Shown here in pieces: positions 43,694-51,863 of a stretch of DNA of 64,000 nucleotides. The translations under genes and the position numbers were made by a program. Origin of the DNA: Microbacterium oxydans (GTDB lineage Bacteria; Actinomycetota; Actinomycetes; Actinomycetales; Microbacteriaceae); contig NZ_JYIW01000019.1 of NCBI RefSeq assembly GCF_000956525.1, positions 62,001-126,000 on the forward strand. The letters run 5' to 3'. Numbering within the stretch: position 1 is the first letter of the stretch; each line of letters begins with the position of its first letter. The notes beneath the pieces were generated by a model. That model saw nothing but the letters and a program-made list of their open reading frames with translations, did not search any database and was not told where the DNA came from.

Positions 43694-44620
43694 TCAGTCG
43701 ACCAGCCTCTCGGAATTGACGAACTTGAACACCAGCGCCGAGATGGATCCCAGCACGACGAACAGCAGCAGTGCCGCCGCGATCGAGTAGCCGACGTTCA
43801 CGTCGTTGCGGAAGTGATTGAAGATGAACAGGTTCGGCAGCGTGGTGGAGTCCAGTGGCCCGCCCTGCGTCATCACGAGGGGCAGCTCGAACTGCTGGAT
43901 CGCCGCGACGAACCCGGTGATGAGCAGATAGAGCACGACGTTCTTCATCTGCGGGATCGTGATGTACGCCGTCTTCTGCCACCAGTTGGCGCCTTCCATC
44001 GCGGCCGCCTCGTAGTACTCGGCCGGGATGTCGACCATCGCGGCCACCATGATCAGCGAGGTCAGGCCCATGCCCAGCCAGATGGCAGGGACCGCGATGG
44101 CGATCAGCGCCCATTTCGGGTCACCGATCCATGCGATCGGCTCGATCCCGAACGTGCCGAGGAACGCGTTGAGCAGACCGCCGGAGTAGTTGTAGATCAG
44201 CACGAAGATGATCGATGCGATCACAGCCGAGATGATCGTCGGGATGTAGATGCTGACCTTCAGCACGCTGGCCGCTCTGCGCGAGACCGCCACGACGAGG
44301 CTGGCGAAGAGGAAGGCCAGCACCAGCATCACCGGAACCGTGAGGAGCACGAAGGCGAACCCTCGGCCGATCGTCGCCAGGAACAGCGGGTCCTTCAGCA
44401 CGTTCGCGTAGTTGCGGATGCCGACGAATTCCGGATCCTTGTAGAAGCTCCAGTCCTGGAAGGACAGGTAGCCGGCGTAGATCGCCGGCCAGAGCACGAA
44501 GATGCCCAGCAGCACCAGCACCGGCAGCAGGAACCAGTACGCGGTCTTGTTGTCCCGATATCGATAGCGATCCTGTCGCTGCCGGATCTCCCGGCGTTCC
44601 TGTACAGCCTGACTGGCCAT
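43694..44620 (-). CDS. Sugar ABC importer permease, MalF-like (island importer 1)
   Basis: 308 residues from ATG 44620; a GTG two codons upstream is also possible. Six membrane segments; WPAIYAGYLSFQDWSFYKDPEFVG is the usual MalF-type first loop, and EAAAMEGANWWQKTAYITIP is the EAA loop. Forms a heterodimer with the product of the next gene and receives sugar from the lipoprotein encoded just upstream. Confidence 0.92.
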   Translation of the reverse strand: MASQAVQERREIRQRQDRYRYRDNKTAYWFLLPVLVLLGIFVLWPAIYAGYLSFQDWSFYKDPEFVGIRNYANVLKDPLFLATIGRGFAFVLLTVPVMLVLAFLFASLVVAVSRRAASVLKVSIYIPTIISAVIASIIFVLIYNYSGGLLNAFLGTFGIEPIAWIGDPKWALIAIAVPAIWLGMGLTSLIMVAAMVDIPAEYYEAAAMEGANWWQKTAYITIPQMKNVVLYLLITGFVAAIQQFELPLVMTQGGPLDSTTLPNLFIFNHFRNDVNVGYSIAAALLLFVVLGSISALVFKFVNSERLVD

Positions 44621-44689
44621 TTCCACCTCGTCGTGATGTCGGATGCGGGCCGCGCGGGGCCGGCGGTGAGCCGACCCCGCACGAGCAGG

Positions 44690-46057
44690 TCAGTTCTTCG
44701 GCGCCTTGTCGGCCAGGCCGTCACGATCGATGACGGTCTGGATCGCGGCGTCGGCGGTCTTGATCGCGTCGTCCACGGATGCCGAGCCCTTCATGACCGA
44801 TTCCATCGCGGTGCCGACTGCGAGGTTCACGTCCCACGGGTAGGTGGGTCCGGCGATGGCGTCGGGCGCGATGTCGTCGACGATGATGCTCGACCACGGG
44901 GCGTCTGCTGCTTCCTCGCTCGCCGCGACGGCATCCTGCACCGACTGGCGAACCGGCACCTTCGTGAACTGCGTGTTCACGAAGAACGGCACGAGGTTCT
45001 CCGGGTCGCCCGCGATCGCCCAGGAGAGGAACTCGCCTGCGGCCTCGGGGCTCTTGCTCTTCGCGTCGACGACCCACGTGAAGTTGCCCATGGTGGTCGA
45101 GGTGCGTCCGTCGGCGTCGGAGGAACTCGGGAACTTGCCGACGCCGGTCTTCGCCAGCAGGTCGGCGTAGTCCGAGCCGATCTCCGACATCATCCACGAG
45201 CCGGAGACCTTGAAGGCGACCTTCTGCTGTCCGAAGTCCTCGCCGGCGACGTAGGCCGCGAGCGGCTGCTTGGGCATGTACCCCTTGTCCCACAGCACCT
45301 TGTACTGCTCCATCAACGCGCGGTAGCCGTCGTCATCGATGGAGGGAGCGGTCCAGTCATCCGTGAGTGCGAGGTGATCGGCGAAGTTGTACTGCTGGCC
45401 GACGGTCGACCAGGCCATGGTCACGGCATCCTGCGCCGGCGAGATGCAGTACTGGCCGTCCGACAGGGTCGGCTGGATCTTCGCGCACGCCGCGAGCAGA
45501 TCGTCCCAGGTCTCGGGAGCAGCCGAGGAGTCGACCCCGGCGGCGTCGAGCATGTCGGTGTTCCAGAACAGCACGGTCTGCGGCTCGAGCAGCAGCGGGT
45601 ACGCGTAGTGCTTGCCGTCGATCTCGGAGATCGAGGTCGCGTTGTCGAGGATCTCCCCGATCGCCTCCTTCGGGACGATCGAGTCGAGTTCGTGCACCGA
45701 CCCGGCATTCACGAGGTCCTGCAGGTTGGCGGAGCTCGTGTAGACGTCCGGCGCCTTGCCTGCCGCCTGGGCCGCCTTCATCTTCTGATCCCAGGCATCG
45801 GCCGGCACCTCGGTGTCGACGACCTTGATCTTGTCCTGCGATGCGTTGAACTTCTTCACGATGTCGGCGTACCACTCGTTCTCCACCGGCGTGAAGTTGC
45901 GGTGCCAGAACTGGATCGTGGTGACGCCGTCCGCCCCGGCGTCGCCGCCGGCGGATTCTCCCGGCGTGCCGGACCCGCAGGCTGCGAGCATCGTGCCGAC
46001 GGTGATCGCGCCGATGGCTGCGATCGTCGCCCTGCGCGTGCGAGTGGTCATTCTCAT
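44690..46057 (-). CDS. Sugar ABC importer substrate-binding lipoprotein (island importer 1)
   Basis: 455 residues; GAGGAGGAACC precedes the ATG. Lipoprotein signal with lipobox LAAC (Cys near residue 27). Mature part is a family 1 (MalE/UgpB-like) binding protein: TTIQFWHRNFTPVENEWYADIV, LVNAGSVHELDSIVPKEA, PLLLEPQTVLFWNTDML and KVAFKVSGSWMMSEIG. Expected to capture oligosaccharides released outside by the GH183 proteins. First gene of the operon SBP-permease-permease-GH183, with operator 3 in its promoter 115 bases upstream. Confidence 0.93.
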   Translation of the reverse strand: MRMTTRTRRATIAAIGAITVGTMLAACGSGTPGESAGGDAGADGVTTIQFWHRNFTPVENEWYADIVKKFNASQDKIKVVDTEVPADAWDQKMKAAQAAGKAPDVYTSSANLQDLVNAGSVHELDSIVPKEAIGEILDNATSISEIDGKHYAYPLLLEPQTVLFWNTDMLDAAGVDSSAAPETWDDLLAACAKIQPTLSDGQYCISPAQDAVTMAWSTVGQQYNFADHLALTDDWTAPSIDDDGYRALMEQYKVLWDKGYMPKQPLAAYVAGEDFGQQKVAFKVSGSWMMSEIGSDYADLLAKTGVGKFPSSSDADGRTSTTMGNFTWVVDAKSKSPEAAGEFLSWAIAGDPENLVPFFVNTQFTKVPVRQSVQDAVAASEEAADAPWSSIIVDDIAPDAIAGPTYPWDVNLAVGTAMESVMKGSASVDDAIKTADAAIQTVIDRDGLADKAPKN

Positions 46058-46162
46058 GGTTCCTCCTCAGGAACGGACTCCTCATCGAGTCGCTGCTGTG
46101 TGCTCGGCCTGCACCGAAGGACAACCGCCCTGCTGTCGGTCTTCGGCGACCGGGTATGCGCC

Positions 46163-46191
46163 AGAGTAAGCGAAATCGATTTCATGCGCAA
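46163..46191 (-). promoter_or_regulatory. Promoter with operator 3 of the regulon
   Basis: Minus strand: -35 TTGCGC, 17-bp spacer containing GAAATCGATTTC (46172-46183), -10 TACTCT (complement of 46163-46168). Same layout as operator 1. Drives importer 1 and the Tat-secreted GH183 gene. Confidence 0.88.
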
Positions 46192-46211
46192 GGGATCGAA
46201 CACCGCTTCTG

Positions 46212-47366
46212 TCAGTCGGCGCGTTGCAGGTCGGCGGAGAACCAGAACACGTTGTACGGGTTCCACAGCGACAGCGTGAAGTGGATGCGGCGCCCGTCCT
46301 CGGTCACGTAGCGGGGGTTGAGATAGGGCGAGTACAGCGACGGATACTCCGCGCCGGAGACGAGTTCGAGCGGTTCGCCCCACGGGCCCCACGGCGTGAT
46401 CCCCTCTCGGATGTACGCGTTCCCGCCATCCGAATACGTCATGATCCAGCGCTCGAGGTACGTCGACCACATCACCGAGAGCTCGCCGATCGTGCCATCG
46501 ACGATGGTCTCGGCATCCGCCATGTCGTCGCTCCACCGCGGGGTCTCGCCGTCGACCCCCGCGAAGTACGAGTAGGCCGACTGGTCCTCGACCGCGTCCT
46601 CGGTGGCCCGTACCCGCATGAGCTGCACGCCACCGAAACGACCGGACGGGATCGACCAGAAGTAGATCCAGTCCTCCCCGCCGTCCGTGACCTGCGCCGT
46701 CGCGACCTGCACGAAGTTCGAGTCGCCCGGCCACTCGACACCGTCGACCGGAGTCCAGGTCTCGCCGCCGTCGCGCGAGACGATCAGCGCCGCACGATTG
46801 GCATCCCAGGCGCCTGGCTCGCCCCAGAAACGCACCGACATGTACGAGACGTAGATCGTGTCGCCGACCGCGAAGCCGTAGGTCGGGATCTTCGTGACCT
46901 CGCCGCCGGCGCCGTTCGCATCATGATCGCCCTCGATCAGGGCGGCGGCGAGCCCGATGTCATCCTCGACCCAACCCTCGAAGTCGATGCCGTCGGTCGG
47001 ATCGTCGTCGGTCGTCCAGGCGGCGACGTTCGATCTCCAGAACCCGCCCTGCCCACCGATCGACTCTGGATCGCGCTCCCCGAAGGTGTCGCCGAACAGG
47101 AAGAACGTCCTGTCGCCGACGTTCACCATCGAGCCGAGGTCGGTACCTGCGACCGAGACGGCGGCCGTGTCGTTCATCGCGTCCGGGCCGGTGAGCTGCG
47201 CGATCTCGGTGAGGTCGGTCACCCCCTCGAGTACGAAGGGCTTGTCCGGATCCGGGTCGACGGTCACCGGGTCACCACCGCCGCATCCGGCGAGCGCGAG
47301 AGCGAGGGCGATGACGGATGCCGAGATGGCGGCGACGCGACGGTGCGCTGGTCTGACATGGTGCAT
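46212..47366 (-). CDS. DUF4185/GH183 protein, candidate endo-D-arabinanase, lipoprotein
   Basis: 384 residues; GAGGAGGATC precedes the ATG. Signal peptide with lipobox LAGC (Cys28), then an acidic Asp/Pro linker (about 32-43). The DUF4185 domain repeats the diagnostic pair: AGTDLGSMV (Asp76) and FFLFGDTF (Asp93), then GGFWRSNVAAWTTDDDPTDG, SRDGGETWTPVDG and YLNPRYVTEDGRRIHFTLS. Distinct in sequence from the Tat-secreted paralogue, so it probably differs in substrate or product size. Membrane anchoring would place it beside the binding lipoprotein. Operator 4 lies 42 bases upstream. Confidence 0.85.
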   Translation of the reverse strand: MHHVRPAHRRVAAISASVIALALALAGCGGGDPVTVDPDPDKPFVLEGVTDLTEIAQLTGPDAMNDTAAVSVAGTDLGSMVNVGDRTFFLFGDTFGERDPESIGGQGGFWRSNVAAWTTDDDPTDGIDFEGWVEDDIGLAAALIEGDHDANGAGGEVTKIPTYGFAVGDTIYVSYMSVRFWGEPGAWDANRAALIVSRDGGETWTPVDGVEWPGDSNFVQVATAQVTDGGEDWIYFWSIPSGRFGGVQLMRVRATEDAVEDQSAYSYFAGVDGETPRWSDDMADAETIVDGTIGELSVMWSTYLERWIMTYSDGGNAYIREGITPWGPWGEPLELVSGAEYPSLYSPYLNPRYVTEDGRRIHFTLSLWNPYNVFWFSADLQRAD

Positions 47367-47399
47367 GATCCTCCTCGATCAGCAGTGATGATGGAGCCG

Positions 47400-47419
47400 A
47401 ATCTAGCGAAATCGATTTC
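47400..47419 (-). promoter_or_regulatory. Operator 4 with -10 of the GH183 lipoprotein gene
   Basis: GAAATCGATTTC (47408-47419) sits directly upstream of -10 TAGATT (minus strand, complement of 47400-47405). The -35 position is weak (TAGTGC), hinting that this promoter is less active or needs help. Confidence 0.82.
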
Positions 47420-47485
47420 ATAGCACTAGAGTTTCTGCCATGTCCGACTCGGCTGCACAGGCACCGGATCTGCCATGCTGGAGAC

Positions 47486-48067
47486 ATGGAATCGGAGTCG
47501 CAGAGCACACACGGCGACGTCGAAGCACGGCTCTCGCGCGCGCAGGCCACGGTCACCTCCTCGGCGACGCAGATCAAGAACGCGCTGGGCAGCATCATCG
47601 CGCTCGCCGGCACGCCGACGCAGGCGAATCAGCCGCTCTGGCGGCGACTCGATGTGTTCGCCAGGACGGATCTCAAAGACGTCCTCGGTGCTGAGGCGCA
47701 GGCCGACATCGCCGACCGCCTCCGCCCGCTCGTCTCGCTGCACAATCGACTCACCGATGCCCGATGGGAGATCTCGACCGAAGACGAGTCGTCGACGGGA
47801 GATGTCCTCACCGGACACGGCAGTGGCAGCAGCACGGTGACCACGATCGGTGCGATCGAACTCCTCGCAGAGGTCTTCGCCACCGTCGCCGGCGCCATCG
47901 AATCCCTCGACACCCGCCTGACCGCGCAGCGCGTGTTCAGCGCGCCGATCCCGATCTCCGTGCCGGCGTACGTCCGGGAGATCCAGACGAGCATCGCCCG
48001 CATCTCAACCGCCCCTGAGGCAGCCTGGACCTGGGAGTCGCACCTCGACGGGCACCAGCAGAGCTGA
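47486..48067 (+). CDS. Hypothetical protein
   Basis: 193 residues, not recognised. No signal or membrane span. Mostly helical: an N-terminal helix with GDVEARLSRAQATVTSSATQ, a Ser/Thr/Gly-rich middle (STGDVLTGHGSGSSTVTT, about 105-122) and a helical C-terminus. GGAG is close to the ATG. Divergent from the GH183 lipoprotein gene across operator 4, which may or may not affect it. After its stop there is a simple (GATCGCTC)n-like run to about 48091. Confidence 0.65.
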   Translation: MESESQSTHGDVEARLSRAQATVTSSATQIKNALGSIIALAGTPTQANQPLWRRLDVFARTDLKDVLGAEAQADIADRLRPLVSLHNRLTDARWEISTEDESSTGDVLTGHGSGSSTVTTIGAIELLAEVFATVAGAIESLDTRLTAQRVFSAPIPISVPAYVREIQTSIARISTAPEAAWTWESHLDGHQQS

Positions 48068-48112
48068 CGATCGCTCGCTCGATCGCTCGATGCCGCGCCG
48101 AGGGAGCTGAGT

Positions 48113-49036
48113 TCAGACCGCGCGCGCGTCTTCCTCAGCGGTGATCGCGATGTGCGCCTGCAGCCGCGCGAACACCGCGTCCAGGCGTGCGCGGCCCGCG
48201 TCGTCGAGCGACGGCAGCGGTGCGCGGCAGTCGCCGAGCGGCACCGAGTTCTTGCCGCCGAGATATTTCGCGGCGCCGAACACACCGACCTCGACCATGC
48301 CCTCGACCGTGTCGTTGATGCGCACCTGCACGGCGCGCGCGCCCGCGAGGTCGCCGGCATCGAAGCGGCGGCGCAGCGACAGGAACAGCTCGATCTGCAG
48401 GCTGACGGTGGTGCCGATCGCGCCGCTCGCGCCGATCGACAGCGCAGGCAGGTAGAACTCGTCGAAGCCGTTCACGAGCGACAGGTGCGGGTAGCGGCTG
48501 AGGATGCGCTCGGCACCGTACAGGTTGCGCGAGGTGTGCTTCACGCCGATCACCTGCGGCAGGGCGAGCAGCTCGTCGAAGCCGCCCTCCGAGATGTCAC
48601 GGCCCGTGAACTGCGGGATGTTGTAGAGCACGAACGGCAGGTCGACCGCGTCGATCACGCTGCGGAAGTGCCGCACCACGTCAGGGGTCGAGTAGCCGTA
48701 GTACAGCGGCGGGATCATCGAGATCGCCGCGACACCGGCATCCTTCGCGGCCCCCGCGATGCGGATCGCCTCGCCGGTCGACATCGCACCGACGTGCGAC
48801 ACGACCGGCACGCGGCCGGCCGCTGCGGTCACCGCGGTCTCGGCGACGGCGATGCGCTCTGCCTCAGAGAGCAGCACGCCCTCGCCAGAGGAGCCGCACA
48901 CGTAGAGCCCTTCGACCCCGCGGCGGATGTCGCTGTCGAGCATCGCGCTGAGAGCCGAGTGGTCGATGCTCTCGTCGGCGTGCATCGGCGTGACGGCCGC
49001 CGTGAACAGTCGGTCGCCCAGCACCGCGTTCACCAT
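48113..49036 (-). CDS. DHDPS/N-acetylneuraminate lyase-family aldolase or dehydratase
   Basis: 307 residues from ATG 49036 (GGAGG nine bases upstream). TIM barrel with GSSGEG (about 48), the Tyr in FVLYNIPQFTGR (about 140) and the Schiff-base Lys in VIGVKHTSRN (about 165). Family members split 2-keto-3-deoxy sugar acids, sialic acid or make dihydrodipicolinate. Last gene of the leftward operon SBP-permease-permease-SDR-aldolase; overlaps the SDR stop. With a sugar importer and a dehydrogenase, a 2-keto-3-deoxy-sugar-acid aldolase is the likely role, but no sugar-acid dehydratase is encoded here. Confidence 0.85.
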   Translation of the reverse strand: MVNAVLGDRLFTAAVTPMHADESIDHSALSAMLDSDIRRGVEGLYVCGSSGEGVLLSEAERIAVAETAVTAAAGRVPVVSHVGAMSTGEAIRIAGAAKDAGVAAISMIPPLYYGYSTPDVVRHFRSVIDAVDLPFVLYNIPQFTGRDISEGGFDELLALPQVIGVKHTSRNLYGAERILSRYPHLSLVNGFDEFYLPALSIGASGAIGTTVSLQIELFLSLRRRFDAGDLAGARAVQVRINDTVEGMVEVGVFGAAKYLGGKNSVPLGDCRAPLPSLDDAGRARLDAVFARLQAHIAITAEEDARAV

Positions 49037-49863
49037 GCGGTCCACCCTCCGTCGACGACCACGTTCGAGCCGGTCATGTACGTCGAGGCGTCGGAGGCGA
49101 GGAACACCAGAGCGCCGTTGTACTCGTCGGCCTCGGCCATGCGGCCGATCGGCATCCGCTCGATGTAGTTCGCCTGGAACTTCGCATCCTGCGTGTCGCG
49201 GCGCACGCCCGACGGGGTGAGCGTGTTGACGCGGATACCGGCGCGACCCCAGTACGTCGCGCAGTAACGGGTGAGGTTGTACAGCCCCGACTTGGCGGCC
49301 GAGTACGCGACCGGCTTGATGAACGGGATGCCGGTGTCCTCGGCCTTGTACGCGTAGATGTCCTGTACCGGCGAGACCATGCCGTAGATCGAACCCACGT
49401 TCACGATCGAGCCGCCGAGTCCGGCATCCCGCATCCGTCGACCCGCCGCCTGGGTGACGAGGAAGGTGCCGACGAGGTTCGTGTCGACGACCTCGCGGAA
49501 CACGTCGACGGGGAACTCCTCGAAGGGGCCGGAGACCTCGGGCGGGGCGCTCGGCTGCGTGTCGATCCCGGCGTTGTTCACGACCACCGTCGGCACGCCC
49601 CAGGTCTCGACGACCCGGTCGAAGCCGGCGTCGACGCTCGCCTGGTCGGTGATGTCCATCTCGATCGCGAGCAGTCGTCCCTCCGGGTCATCGAGTCCGA
49701 GCCTCGCGGCCGGGTCGGCCACCTCGCTGCGGGAGGTGACGGCCACGCGGGCGCCCCGCTCGTGCAGCGAGCGGACGAACTCCGCGCCGATCTGGCCGAA
49801 GCCGCCGGTGACGACGACCACCTTGTCCCGCACCGAGAAGAGCGGGTCCTGTCCTTCAGACAT
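49030..49863 (-). CDS. Short-chain dehydrogenase/reductase
   Basis: 277 residues. Rossmann motif VVVVTGGFGQIGAEFV, NNAG (about 93), Ser in VNVGSIYGM and the catalytic YSAAKSG (about 188). Resembles the gluconate 5-dehydrogenase/2-keto-gluconate reductase-like SDRs found with sugar catabolic genes. An unusual insertion around 165-185 (QDIYAYKAEDTGIPFIKPV) lies before the catalytic Tyr. Probably oxidises a sugar or sugar acid imported by the neighbouring ABC system. Start ATG at 49863 follows the permease by 27 bases. Confidence 0.9.
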   Translation of the reverse strand: MSEGQDPLFSVRDKVVVVTGGFGQIGAEFVRSLHERGARVAVTSRSEVADPAARLGLDDPEGRLLAIEMDITDQASVDAGFDRVVETWGVPTVVVNNAGIDTQPSAPPEVSGPFEEFPVDVFREVVDTNLVGTFLVTQAAGRRMRDAGLGGSIVNVGSIYGMVSPVQDIYAYKAEDTGIPFIKPVAYSAAKSGLYNLTRYCATYWGRAGIRVNTLTPSGVRRDTQDAKFQANYIERMPIGRMAEADEYNGALVFLASDASTYMTGSNVVVDGGWTAW

Positions 49864-49890
49864 GTGTGAATACTCCAGATTGCAGGGCGC

Positions 49891-50763
49891 TCAGCCCTTG
49901 ACGGATCCTGCGGTGAGCCCCGAGACGATGCCTCGCTGCGCCCACAGGAAGAAGATGATCGCCGGGAGCGCGAACAGCAGCGCGCAGAACATCACGACGT
50001 TCATGGGGGTGTAGAACTGGCCGAGGAACGACGACAGTCCGACGGATGCCGGCCACAGATCGGACGACGAGATGAACGTGTTCGCGAACATGAACTCGTT
50101 CCAGCCGTCGAAGAACGCGATGACGGAGGCCGCCGCGATGCTCGGCATGATCAGGGGCAGCACGATCGTGGTGAGGATGCGCACCCGGGAGCATCCGTCG
50201 ATCCTGGCTGCCTCCTCGATCTCGTAGGGGATCTTGTCGATGCCGCTCTTGATGATGAACATCGCGACCGGCATCACGAACGCGGTGTCGGCGAGGATGA
50301 GTCCCCAGTGGCTGTTCAGCAGCCCGGCGCCGGCGAAGATCGCGTAGAGCGGCACGATGATGAGGGCCTCGGGCAGCATCTGCGTGCTGAAGAAGATGAA
50401 GCCCGCGACGCCGCGGCCGTGGAAGCGGTAGCGGCTGAGCGCGTAGGCGGCCATCGTCGCCAGCACCAGGCTGAGGACCGTGGTGCCCGCGGCGATCACG
50501 AAGGAGTTGCCGAGCCAGCGGAAGATCGGGATGTCGGAGAGGAATCCGCCCCACTGCCCGATGTTCTGGAACTCGGGGATCAGCGGCTGGCTGCCGCCGT
50601 ACAGCGAGGACTCGGTGCCGAGCGAGGTCGACAGCATCCAGTAGACGGGGAAGCCGGCGAAGACGACGAGCAGCGTGATGAGCACTGCCTTGCCGAGGCT
50701 GCCGACTCTGGCGCCGACGCCGCGACGACGCGGCAGATCGATGGTGATGCGTTCCGTGGTCAT
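49891..50763 (-). CDS. Sugar ABC importer permease, MalG-like (island importer 2)
   Basis: 290 residues, six membrane segments; EAA loop EEAARIDGCSRVRILTTIVLP (in parts, about 190). GSQPLIPEFQNIGQWGGFLS is the MalG-type first loop. Its start codon region lies inside a 56-bp tandem duplication: ATG 50763 overlaps the stop of a chimeric 19-codon frame. Confidence 0.92.
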   Translation of the reverse strand: MTTERITIDLPRRRGVGARVGSLGKAVLITLLVVFAGFPVYWMLSTSLGTESSLYGGSQPLIPEFQNIGQWGGFLSDIPIFRWLGNSFVIAAGTTVLSLVLATMAAYALSRYRFHGRGVAGFIFFSTQMLPEALIIVPLYAIFAGAGLLNSHWGLILADTAFVMPVAMFIIKSGIDKIPYEIEEAARIDGCSRVRILTTIVLPLIMPSIAAASVIAFFDGWNEFMFANTFISSSDLWPASVGLSSFLGQFYTPMNVVMFCALLFALPAIIFFLWAQRGIVSGLTAGSVKG

Positions 50764-50862
50764 CGCTGGCTCTCCTGACGTTCCTGGATCTGCTCGACGA
50801 TGAACTGTTCCGTGGTCATCGCTGGCTCTCCTGACGTTCCTGGATCTGCTCGACGATGAAGT
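50751..50862. repeat. 56-bp tandem duplication at the permease-permease junction
   Basis: Bases 50751-50804 and 50807-50860 are identical (54 of 54) with period 56. Each copy holds the last ~16 codons of the MalF-like gene joined by ATGA to the first codons of the MalG-like gene. Both full genes survive because the duplication spans their junction. Confidence 0.95.
50760..50819 (-). CDS. Chimeric 19-codon frame created by the duplication
   Basis: Reads MTTEQFIVEQIQERQESQR then TGA: the first four residues of the MalG-like permease fused to the last 15 of the MalF-like permease. It overlaps the stop of one gene and the start of the other by ATGA, keeping translational coupling. No function is expected; it may only act as a coupling spacer. 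Confidence 0.5.
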   Translation of the reverse strand: MTTEQFIVEQIQERQESQR

Positions 50863-51781
50863 ACACGACCGTGACGAGCAGCGACAGCACGAGCCCGAGG
50901 GCTCCGATCGCCGCGGCGCGGCCGAGGTTCTGGTCTTGGAAGGCGGTGCGGTACACGTTCACGACCAGGGTGTTCGTGACGTCGAGCGGACCACCGCCGG
51001 TGATGAGGAAGATGATCTCGAAGCGGCGGATCGACCAGATCGTCATGAGCAGGGTGATCACGCGGAGCGTGGGCATCAGGTGCGGCAGCGTGACGGCGAG
51101 GAACGACTGGAAGCGCGTCGCGCCGTCGACCCAGGTCGCCTCGCGGAGTTCCTGCGGCACGCTCTGCAGCGCGCTCAGCATGACGAGCATCACGAGTGGG
51201 GTGAGCTTCCACACGGTGGCGAGCGTCACCGCGAAGAGGCCGTACTGCGGGTCGACCAGCCAGCCGTGCTGCCCCATGCCGAGCGCCGAGGTGGTGCGGT
51301 TGAGGATGCCCTGCTCGTTGTTGTAGATCCACACGAAGATGAGCGCTGCGGCCACGGTCGGCACGGCCCACGGGATCGTCGCGATCGCGCGGATGATGCC
51401 GCGCCCCTTGAAGGCTGTGTTCAGCAGGAGGGCGCCCGCCGTGCCGATGCCGACCGAGAACACGACCGTGAACAGCGTGTAGAGCAGGGTCGTGACGACC
51501 GAGGTCCAGAACTTGTCGCTCGAGAGCAGGTACTCGTAGTTCTCGACGCCGACGCCTCGGCCGCCGGCCGGGTTGACCAGCTTGGTCGCGGTGAACGACA
51601 GCAGCAAGCCGCGGATCAGCGGGAACACCGTGAAGATCGCGAGGTACACGATGGCCGGGAACAGGAAGAGGTAGGCGCCGTTGCGCTCGACGAAGCGTCC
51701 GACGGCTCCGCTGCCTCGTGGCCGCTTCGGCGGTGCAGCGCGAGGCGTCGAGCGGGACGCCTCGAGGGTGCTGGTGGCCAT
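50816..51781 (-). CDS. Sugar ABC importer permease, MalF-like (island importer 2)
   Basis: 321 residues, six membrane segments after a basic Pro/Arg tail. EAA loop LREATWVDGATRFQSFLAVTLP. YLAIFTVFPLIRGLLLSF is the first span. Pairs with the MalG-like product encoded next. No ATPase gene accompanies it. Its 3' end is duplicated (see the 56-bp repeat). Confidence 0.92.
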   Translation of the reverse strand: MATSTLEASRSTPRAAPPKRPRGSGAVGRFVERNGAYLFLFPAIVYLAIFTVFPLIRGLLLSFTATKLVNPAGGRGVGVENYEYLLSSDKFWTSVVTTLLYTLFTVVFSVGIGTAGALLLNTAFKGRGIIRAIATIPWAVPTVAAALIFVWIYNNEQGILNRTTSALGMGQHGWLVDPQYGLFAVTLATVWKLTPLVMLVMLSALQSVPQELREATWVDGATRFQSFLAVTLPHLMPTLRVITLLMTIWSIRRFEIIFLITGGGPLDVTNTLVVNVYRTAFQDQNLGRAAAIGALGLVLSLLVTVVYFIVEQIQERQESQR

Positions 51782-51863
51782 GCTGAGGTCCTTTCGGGTG
51801 TGGGGGTCGAGGGGCGGGATGGGGGTGTCCCGCCCCTCCGGTGCGCAGTCGGGACTGCGCTGC

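Noticed and set aside
43517-46279. 920-codon plus-strand frame over the importer 1 operon
   Set aside because: Spans three clear genes on the other strand and consists of Arg/Asp/His-rich low-complexity sequence; a GC-driven shadow.
48113-49036. DapA (lysine biosynthesis)
   Set aside because: Location in a LacI-controlled sugar operon with SDR and importer makes biosynthetic DapA unlikely; the residues seen fit the wider family.
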